Shown in pieces: positions 56,714-64,000 of a DNA stretch of 64,000 nt; the stretch's first letter is position 1, and every line of letters begins with the position of its first letter. The notes beneath the pieces were generated by a model, which was not told where the DNA came from, did not search any database, and was given only the letters and a program-made list of their open reading frames with translations. Location: positions 124,001 to 188,000 of the forward strand of contig JAFEMH010001249.1 in NCBI GenBank assembly GCA_022495995.1. Reading direction: 5' to 3'. A program made the position numbers and the translations under genes. The DNA is from Adenophora triphylla var. japonica (taxonomy: Eukaryota > Streptophyta > Magnoliopsida > Asterales > Campanulaceae).

Positions 56714-57686
56714 CTGTAAAAGAGTTAAAGATCAAGACATTCTAAGTTAGAACACATTTCAAGATAGAAAAATAAAAGTGAGTTTGGATCTTTGAAAATA
56801 GTTCGTGTTCTTCGAAATCAAAATTTTTAAAGATTTTAGAAAACTTTACCAGAACAGTTTAAGGTTTGAAGAGCAAAGGAAAGAATGAAGTTGATCTGAT
56901 GCCTCGAAAGCTTGAAGTCTTTTGCAGAGAGAGAGAGAGATTCGGAAAGTTTGAATGAAGAGTTGGTTTTCTTTATATAGTGGAGAGAGAAGGAAGATGG
57001 AGGGGTTTTTGAAATTTTTTAAAAACGATTCAACTGCCTGGCACGAATATTTAAGAAGATATTGAACACGATTTTAAATATGAAGGCTTTAAAAATAGGT
57101 ACGTGTGTGCAGCAGTTAAACCATAATGCAATAATGACAAAAAGATAACCTTTTGATAAATTGGAATGATACAGAAGTTACCTTTTTGATCAAAATATTT
57201 TAAATTTGATCAACAATCAAGTACAAAAAGGACGGTAGTGGGAAGGAGTAGGGAACAGCCTTTTGAGGTGTCAGGATAGGGTGAAGCGGTGAAGCGGCTG
57301 ATGTGATAGATGTGACCGATCGGTAAGGAACGAGTCGGTTAAAAACGAATTGGGAATAGTAATCCGTCCGCAGTTCATCGGTCAGGTAATGAAATGATCA
57401 GTTAGGCTTTCTTATGACGTCACCGCTTGAGGCTTGACCGATCAAAAGGGTGATCGGTTAGACAATGATCGGTTAGGGGTGAAAGTTTGACCGGTTAGGA
57501 GAGAGAGCTTTGCAACGGTTAAGGGCCATCGGTTAAGGATAACTTTTATCGGTTAGGAAATGATGGTTTAGGATATCTTGCATACCGGTTATAAGAACTA
57601 GTCAAGGACACCTGTTAGCACAAGTAATTGAGGCACCACCATGATCGGTTGAGAGCTTTAACATGCAACAAAGTTAGCACAATAAA
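56714..57686. other. Non-coding spacer between pol and env-like frames, dense in CGGTTAG words
   Basis: No gene. Between 57290 and 57650 the words ATCGGTTAG, ACCGGTTAG and their variants recur about 15 times in the same orientation. 56950-57020 is the region just upstream of the env-like start and includes GAGAGAGAGAGAG and, on the minus strand, CTATATAAAG, a possible internal promoter for the env-like frame. Confidence 0.55.
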
Positions 57687-60600
57687 TTAACGAATATCAA
57701 TCATGCCTAGTTCTTCTCTAAGGAATTCAAATCTTTTAATGTCTAAGGGTTTTGTCAAAATATCAGCTAATTGATAATCAGTATGGACTTTTAAAAGAAC
57801 GATGTTACCCTTTTCAACGTGATCCTTGAGGAAATGGTATTTGATGTCTATGTGCTTAGTCTTTGAATGCATCACAGGATTGTTGGAGACTGAAATGGCT
57901 GAGGTATTATCACAATAGATAGGACATACTTCTTGGGGAATTTCATAGTCCACTAGTTGTTGCTTCATCCATAGGATTTGTGAGCAGCAACTCCCAGCGG
58001 CTATGTACTCAGCTTCAGTCGTAGAAGTGGAAATTGATGCCTGTTTCTTGCACGACCAGGAAACCAAACGGTTACCTAGAAATTGACAAGTTCCACTGGT
58101 ACTTTTCCTGGTGACCCTACAAGCTGCGAAATCAGCATCTGAATAGCCAATTAGTGTAAATGATGAATCTTTTGGATACCACAAACCTAAATTTGCAGTT
58201 CCCACAAGATATCTAATAATTCTTTTAACAGCTTGTAAATGAGATTCTCTAGGGTCAGCTTGAAATCTAGCACATACACATACGGCAAACATGATATCTG
58301 GCCTACTTGCGGTTAAGTAAAGTAGAGATCCTATCATACCTCGGTAAAGTGTCATATCTACTTTCTTACCGGATTCATCTTTGTCTAGGTGTACATTGGT
58401 GGCCATTGGAGTGCTTTGAGGATGAGCAGAGTCAAGACCAATTTCTTGATTAAATCTTTGGTATATTTGGCTTGATTGATAAAGATACCTTCTTGGGTTT
58501 GCTTGACTTGAAGTCCAAGAAATAATGTTAGCTCACCCATCATGCTCATCTCAAATTTGCTCTGCATAAGTTTCTCAAATCTCTTGCATAATTTTTCGTT
58601 AGTAGATCCAAAAATAATGTCATCAACATATATTTGAACTAACAATGAATGACCATTATGCTTTGCAATAAATAAAGTGGTGTCGATTTTACCTCGTTCG
58701 AACTTCTCACTAAGTAGGAATTTGGAGAGAGTTTCATACCATGCTCGAGGTGCTTGCTTGAGGCCATACAAAGCTTTATTCAATTTGTAGACATGATTAG
58801 GCTTCTTGGAGTCTTCAAATCCAGGAGGTTGCTCTACATATACAAGCTCTTGAAGTTCCCCATTGAGAAAGGCACTTTTCACGTCCATTTGATATAGCTT
58901 AAACTCTTTGTAGGCTGCATATGCAAGAAATAACCTAATGGCTTCTAATCTAGCTACGGGAGCAAAGGTCTCATCATAATCTATGCCTTCTTCCTGTCTA
59001 TATCCTTTCGCCACTAATCTAGCCTTATTTCTTAAAATTTTTCCAGACTCATCCAATTTATTCCTATAAACCCATTTCGTTTCAATCACTATTTGATCAC
59101 TAGGTCTAGGCACTAATTTCCAAACTTTACATCTATCAAACTGGTTAAGCTCTTCTTGCATAGCTTCTACCCAGGTGGGGTCATCAAGTGCTTCTTCAGT
59201 CTTCTTTGGTTCTATATTGGAGACCATAGCAGAGGAAAATAATCCATGTTGTTTCTCCATGCTTCTCAATTGGCCTCTAGTCATTCTAGGTCCAAAGACA
59301 TCACCAATAACATTTTCCAAAGGGTGATCTCTAACTGTTCTCACTTCCCTAGGTAGATCTTGCCTGACCGATTCTTGTCTTAGGTTTTCTAATGGAAGAG
59401 TAGAATCGGTTAAGGTAGGTGTGACCGGTAAGGGAGATCGGTTAGGAGAGGGTGATGCTGACTGATGGTGATCGGTTAGTGGAGAGGGAAATGGTAAATT
59501 GATATTTGAAATTGGTTCAGTTTCAGGTGGTGAATTGGGAAAGGTATCATGAGGAATAGCTGGTAGAGGATCGGTCAGCTGGGTTTGTTGATGGGGTTGC
59601 CTGACCGATTGAGGAAAGGAGTCATCAACTAGATCTCTACAGGTTACACCACTAGAGGCTGAAGGCTGAGCTGGAGGTTGATTTGCATTGATGCTGGTGG
59701 ATTGATTAGAATTTTGATTACTTGTTTCACCTGTCTCAAAAACATCAGAACTATCAGTACTATTTGGAGCCTTATCAGACTCTAGCAAATCAAATTCATC
59801 AAAAGTAACATGAACAGATTCAACAATTTTCAACAACCGTTTATTAAAAACTCTAAATGCCTTACTGTGCTTGGCGTATCCCACAAAGATACCTTCATCG
59901 GATTTTTCATCAAATTTACCTCGGCGCTCTTTACCGTTGTAGAGAACATAGCACTTACAGCAAAAAATCTTGAAGAAACCAATGTTGGGAATTCTGCCAC
60001 GCCAAAGCTCATAAGGGGTCTTGTTGTGAAATTTGTTGACCAACGATCGATTCTGGGTGAAGCATGATGTATGTATAGCTTCGGCCCAAAAATACTAGGG
60101 AAGCCTAGCTTCGGATATCATTATTTTCCTAGCTTCGATCAAAGTCCTGTTCTTTCTCTCAACTACACCATTTTGTTGCGGTGTTCCAGCAGCTGAGAAA
60201 TTATGATCTATTCCATGATCATCACAGTACTGAGCGATTCTATTATTTTTGAACTCCGTTCCATTATCTGATCTCATACTGATGATGTCACATTCCTTTT
60301 GGGTTTGAAGTAGACGGAAAAGTTTGGTGGCAACTTCATACGTATCATCTTTTGAAGCAAAAGTCACCCAGGTATATCTTGAGAAATCGTCTACAACAAC
60401 CAAAGCATATCTGCTACCCCCTAAACTGGCAGTAGTTGTGGGGCCAAACAAATCCATATGTAGCAGCTGGAGGCACCTAGAAGTGGACATGCAAGGCTTA
60501 CTGTGGAAAGATTCTTTATGCTGTTTTCCTAACTGGCAGGCTCTGCATTTCCTACCGTGATCAGCAGACACTTGAGGTAAGCCGGCGACTAGATTTTTAT

Positions 60601-61162
60601 TAGCCACCTTGGATAGATATTTGAAGTTCAGGTGACTGAGTCTCTTGTGCCATAGCCAGGAATTCTCACTGATGTTCTTAGCTACAAAACAAACATTAGT
60701 AACATTCGAAACATTGTTTAAATCTATAGCATACACGTTACCTTTTCTGTATCCAGTGAGAAGTGTTTCACCTGTAGCAATGTCTTTCACATAGCAATTG
60801 GAAGAATTGAAAATACAATGCATACCTTTATCACAAAATTGTGATATAGAGAGAAGGTTATGTTTTAGACCATCCACTAAAGATACCTTCTGTACAATAA
60901 CTGTACCTCTTTTGATGGATCCACGACCAATAATTTTACCCTTTGCGTTGTCACCAAAGACAACTGGAGGACCAGATGCTTCTTCAAGATCGGTTAGGAG
61001 ATCGACATGTCCAGTCATATGCCTAGAGCATCCACTGTCCATTATCCAAACATCCTTACCGGCATCGATTGAGGCCATTAAGCATTCCTGAAATAAAATA
61101 GTAAGCTTATGGTCCCCCTTATTCTTTCGGGTCCAAAGAGTTAGTTCCTCTTTGGCAGTCAT
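57687..61162 (-). pseudogene. pol of SIRE-like copia: protease, integrase, RT, RNase H
   Basis: Starts MTAKEELTLWTRK (61162); the ATGA at 61159-61162 overlaps the gag stop. Protease: WIMDSGCSRHMTG. GAG-pre-integrase: WHKRLSHLNFKYLS. Integrase: HMDLFGPTTT, VVVDDFSRYTWV, MRSDNGTEFKN, TPQQNGVVERKNR (complete D, D, E). A TAG at 60095-60097 interrupts the integrase C-terminus, then the same frame resumes. [45 protein letters not shown] frameshift near 58440 leads to RNase H (GYSDADFAACRVTRKSTSG, STTEAEYIAAGSCC) and the end at LGMIDIR. The wording and a later coding region place it with SIRE/Maximus. It cannot make a full polyprotein as it stands. Confidence 0.92.
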
Positions 61163-63885
61163 ACCTCGCCACCACCTGAGCTTTTAGACTCAGTGGGTCC
61201 AGATAGGTGCTTCAAGAGGCATTCATAAGCCTTGTGACCAATAAAACCATAATTTGTACATTTATTTGAAGATGGCTGTGAGGGTTTAGATGAGCTGATG
61301 TTCAATTTGGCCATTGCTTCAGAAGAGTTCACTGATTGAGTAGAAACAGATCCTTTGGGGACGAAGGTGATGGAATTACCTTTGTTAGACAGTTGCTTAG
61401 GTTTAGAAAAGCCTTTACCGGTTGGGGAGTCCTTACCGGTTGGATGACCGGTGACAGTTGTCTTACCGGTTACTCCTTTACCGGTTGGGGCTGCCTTACC
61501 GATAGAGGTTTCCTGACCTGCAACCTGATCAAAAATTTTAATTCCACCTTTGCTGTCTCCATCACTAAGTGGGACATATTGTCCTAACTCAGGATCAGCT
61601 ACCTCGGTCCATTGAGATTTGTTCTTGTCAATCTTAGCCTTCATCTGTTCCTGAATTTTGGGATATGTATGTGGAACAACGCTGAAAGGTCTAGTTAACT
61701 CTCTCTTAATCAATTTGGATTGAGCATCATCAAATTTACCCATCAAGTTCTCACTATAAGACTTAGTAACTGGTTTGTCTTTGCTGTCTATGTCCTTGTC
61801 ATTGCTGCTGGAGGTAAAGCCTATACCAGATGTTACATCTCTGTTAGGAGACATCTGATCTTGTACGATAGTCTCCACAGCAGCTAGACATCTTGTAAAG
61901 GTGTCAATAGATTTTGAGAGAGAATTATTTCTTGACACTAGATCAGCAATTTGACAAACAGATATATTTAGTCTTTCAGTGAGATCTTGATTATCTTTCT
62001 TCAACTGATCAGACTCTAGCTTACTTTCTTTCAAAATTTTTATTTCAGCTTTCAAAGAATCATTTTCAGTAGTGATCTTTTTAAAACTAGCAGCCATAAT
62101 TTTGTGAGCTTCATTTAATTTTTCAAAATCTGAGAAGAGCTCATTCATCACCTCTCCTATTTCAGACTTTGACATATTTGGCATTGGGTCAATGGTAGGC
62201 TGAGAGGGAGAGGGTGATGGTTCAAAGTTAGGATCAAAATTGGGTAGTGATGATATCGGTTGAGGGCTCGGCTCGGTTAGGGGCTTTAAGAAGTGAATTG
62301 GCCGGGGCTTAAGTGTCGGTTGATGAGAAATGATCGGTAAGGCTTGAGCTTGATAGGTCTGTTGAATTGGTTGCATCAACGGTCTGAGAGTGGGCATGGT
62401 TTTACACTGACCATAAAGGGATCCACCTATGTTCTGAATTTTGAAATTGCAAGGGTTACATGCATCTGCCTTGTGAGTAGAAATGGATTCTTCAAAGTAT
62501 GTCAGGGGAGATCTCATTGGCAGGGTCTGGTCATTGTAAGATGATTGTTCATTGAAATTTGGGTGTCTATAGATAGGTGTCTGTAGGGAGATGGGTTTGT
62601 CATCGGTTCCATCCATAGCAACAAAACTGACATCAGCTTCTTCATTTAATTCAGGATTCTCATTTTCAGAGTCAGTCTCAAACCAGACTGGCATAGCCTT
62701 TTCGGTTCCTTCCTCGGCAACTAAGCTTTTAGATCTAGGGTTTTTCTTGAAAGGTTTCTTCCTCAGAAATTCATATTTCCGTTGAGGACATTTGGAGGCA
62801 TAATGGCCGGGTTTTCTACAGTTGTAACACACAAGCTCACCTTGGGCATTTTTACCATCGGTTGAGGTTGAGATTTGGCCTTTTCTTTGATAGTTCCCAG
62901 ATCTATGAAATGATGAGGATTTGGGTTGGAATGATTTGCTGTTGGATTTCTTAAAATCCTTAAACTTTCTGTAATTTCCAGTAAAGGCAGCAAATTCATC
63001 CTCTACCTCAAGAGGTGTACTAGTTGAGGTATTGACTTGAACTGGTTGAGGCTGAGAGATTGAGGGAGAGCCATTGGTGGGTTGGCTGGTAAGCATAGAA
63101 GAATCAGGGAAGATCTCAGTCTGAGCTGGCAGAGATAGATTTTTAAATTGTTTTTGAACTCCACTCAGCCGGTTGAGTTCTTCCTCATATAAAAACAAAG
63201 TAGACACAATGTTCTGAATATAAGTAACGTTCAAATCACGGCATTCTTTCAAAATAGCAACCTTCACATGCCACAAGTCTCCAAGAGAATTGAGGAATCT
63301 CATGTTGAGGTCTTTCATAGTGTAAACTCTACCTAAAGATGCACAAGAATTACTCACCTCGCAGAAACGGTCGTACGTTTCCTTCATTGTCTCATTTGGA
63401 TTCTTCTTGAAGGACTCAAACTCAGCAACGCTTTTGTAGAGTCTGTTGTCCTTGGCCACTTGATCTCCTTCAAAGTATCTGAGTAGACTCTGCCATACTT
63501 GTTGAGCAGTCTCATAGCATTGTACTTGTTTGTATAGTCTGTCATCAAGTCCGGAGGTTATGATGTGCAAGGCTTTTCTGTCCAAGGAATCACAAAGTTT
63601 GTCATCCTCAGTCCATTCTTCACGTGGTTTTGGCACATAAGTTTCATAAACCTCAAAATCTTGTTCAGACATTCTATCTGCATGATCCATGAGAAGAGTT
63701 TTGGGTGCTCTAGTTGCAAAATTGATTTTCAGGAGTGTCATTGGACCATCTCTGACTACAGTGGTTAACCTATCATCTATTGAGTCCAAGTACCGCATGA
63801 TTCTGTTTTTCCATACTGGAAATTCGTTTTCGTTCAACATGGGAACAGTTGCCAAGTTGTATGTTTGCATGATTTTTCCTGCCAT
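61159..63885 (-). CDS. gag of SIRE-like copia (908 aa)
   Basis: An open frame from the ATG of MAGKIMQTYNLATV, 58 bp after the primer site. The N-terminal Gag region (NEFPVWKNRIMRYLDSIDDRL; ALHIITSGLDDRLYKQVQCYETAQQVWQSL; MKETYDRFCEVSNSCASLG) is followed by a CCHC zinc knuckle (CYNCRKPGHYASKC, near residue 355). A long C-terminal extension has a coiled coil (MAASFKKITTENDSLKAEI, near residue 600), a PTGKG(V)TGK-type repeat encoded by TTACCGGTTGG units (near 61400-61500), and a second half-knuckle-like CTNYGFIGHKAYEC. Gag with such an extension is usual for SIRE elements. The reading frame looks intact and overlaps pol by ATGA. Confidence 0.92.
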   Translation of the reverse strand: MAGKIMQTYNLATVPMLNENEFPVWKNRIMRYLDSIDDRLTTVVRDGPMTLLKINFATRAPKTLLMDHADRMSEQDFEVYETYVPKPREEWTEDDKLCDSLDRKALHIITSGLDDRLYKQVQCYETAQQVWQSLLRYFEGDQVAKDNRLYKSVAEFESFKKNPNETMKETYDRFCEVSNSCASLGRVYTMKDLNMRFLNSLGDLWHVKVAILKECRDLNVTYIQNIVSTLFLYEEELNRLSGVQKQFKNLSLPAQTEIFPDSSMLTSQPTNGSPSISQPQPVQVNTSTSTPLEVEDEFAAFTGNYRKFKDFKKSNSKSFQPKSSSFHRSGNYQRKGQISTSTDGKNAQGELVCYNCRKPGHYASKCPQRKYEFLRKKPFKKNPRSKSLVAEEGTEKAMPVWFETDSENENPELNEEADVSFVAMDGTDDKPISLQTPIYRHPNFNEQSSYNDQTLPMRSPLTYFEESISTHKADACNPCNFKIQNIGGSLYGQCKTMPTLRPLMQPIQQTYQAQALPIISHQPTLKPRPIHFLKPLTEPSPQPISSLPNFDPNFEPSPSPSQPTIDPMPNMSKSEIGEVMNELFSDFEKLNEAHKIMAASFKKITTENDSLKAEIKILKESKLESDQLKKDNQDLTERLNISVCQIADLVSRNNSLSKSIDTFTRCLAAVETIVQDQMSPNRDVTSGIGFTSSSNDKDIDSKDKPVTKSYSENLMGKFDDAQSKLIKRELTRPFSVVPHTYPKIQEQMKAKIDKNKSQWTEVADPELGQYVPLSDGDSKGGIKIFDQVAGQETSIGKAAPTGKGVTGKTTVTGHPTGKDSPTGKGFSKPKQLSNKGNSITFVPKGSVSTQSVNSSEAMAKLNISSSKPSQPSSNKCTNYGFIGHKAYECLLKHLSGPTESKSSGGGEV

Positions 63886-63942
63886 TTTGGAATTGGCAAT
63901 TCAAGCGGTTAAGCTTGAAAAAATGATTTCCGAAAATTGCTA

Positions 63943-63954
63943 GCTTTGATACCA
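63943..63954 (-). other. Primer binding site (tRNA-iMet type) of SIRE-like copia
   Basis: The minus strand reads TGGTATCAAAGC two bases after the LTR end. Confidence 0.88.
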
Positions 63955-63956
63955 AT

Positions 63957-64000
63957 TGTTAGGTCCCAAATGGTAGGAATCAGGCTAGATGGGGGGTGAA
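63957..64000 (-). repeat. 5' LTR of SIRE-like copia (only its last 44 bp)
   Basis: Matches 50615-50658 (TGTTAGGTCCCAAATGGTAG and on). The rest lies beyond the window. Confidence 0.9.

Larger units (their letters stand above)
50615..64000 (-). mobile_element. SIRE/Maximus-like Ty1/copia with env-like frames (5' LTR runs off window)
   Basis: On the minus strand: a 5' LTR end (63957-64000, incomplete), iMet primer site, gag, pol with integrase before RT, a 1-kb spacer, env-like frames, polypurine tract and 3' LTR (50615-52026). The same LTR words (GTTAGGTCCCAAATGGTAGG) start at 50617 and 63959. Coding after pol is the mark of SIRE/Maximus copia elements. Several single stops and frameshifts make this copy defective. 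It is inserted into the inverted Ogre-like LTR. Confidence 0.92.

Overview
This is a stretch of a higher-plant (eudicot-type) nuclear genome. It is AT-rich and dominated by nested LTR retrotransposons. It also holds a tRNA-derived SINE, Stowaway-type MITEs, two short Helitron-like copies and a decayed hAT transposon. The only convincing host gene is an intact single-exon EXO70 exocyst gene (36749-38719, minus). The species cannot be named from the sequence.

Layout. (A) 104-13135: full-length Tat-lineage Ty3/gypsy element on the plus strand, with 780-bp LTRs and target duplication ATTTT. Its gag-pol is broken, and a decayed intron-containing gene lies on the opposite strand between pol and the 3' LTR. 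(B) 13940-21129: small non-coding LTR element whose LTR/primer-site junction was hit by a nearly intact Ty1/copia element (14189-19663; 1508-aa polyprotein). (C) 22102-31064: second Tat-type gypsy element with 652-bp LTRs and target duplication ATTTG. RT, RNase H and integrase are deleted, yet its antisense gene (26724-29929) splices in silico into an uninterrupted 952-codon reading frame. 31906-32106: dimeric SINE. 32186-35212: hAT transposase pseudogene. 35743-40546: EXO70 flanked by Helitron-like copies and MITEs. 40587-43176: truncated gypsy head joined to a copia tail. 43177-50614: Ogre-like gypsy LTR with decayed gag, an Athila-like LTR on the minus strand, and an inverted truncated second Ogre-like LTR. 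50615 to the window end: SIRE/Maximus-like copia on the minus strand with env-like frames, inserted into that inverted LTR. Its 5' LTR runs off the window.

Functionally, the window shows repeated TE-into-TE insertion around one conserved gene. The most unusual signal is that each of the three large elements carrying an extra gene (A and C with antisense genes, the SIRE-like copia with env-like frames) is saturated along its length, LTRs included, with its own 6-bp CG-containing motif: GCGGGA in A, GTCGAC in C, ACCGGT in the SIRE-like element. The simple copia without an extra gene shows none of these that I noticed. The extra proteins share acidic patches, basic NLS-like stretches and coiled coils, and the antisense proteins also share a C-x2-C-x6-C motif. 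I propose, as inference only, that they are element-specific DNA-binding factors, perhaps anti-silencing factors analogous to VANC proteins of VANDAL transposons. In A and C the convergent sense and antisense genes are separated by tandem arrays of small hairpins that differ in sequence but hold the same position.
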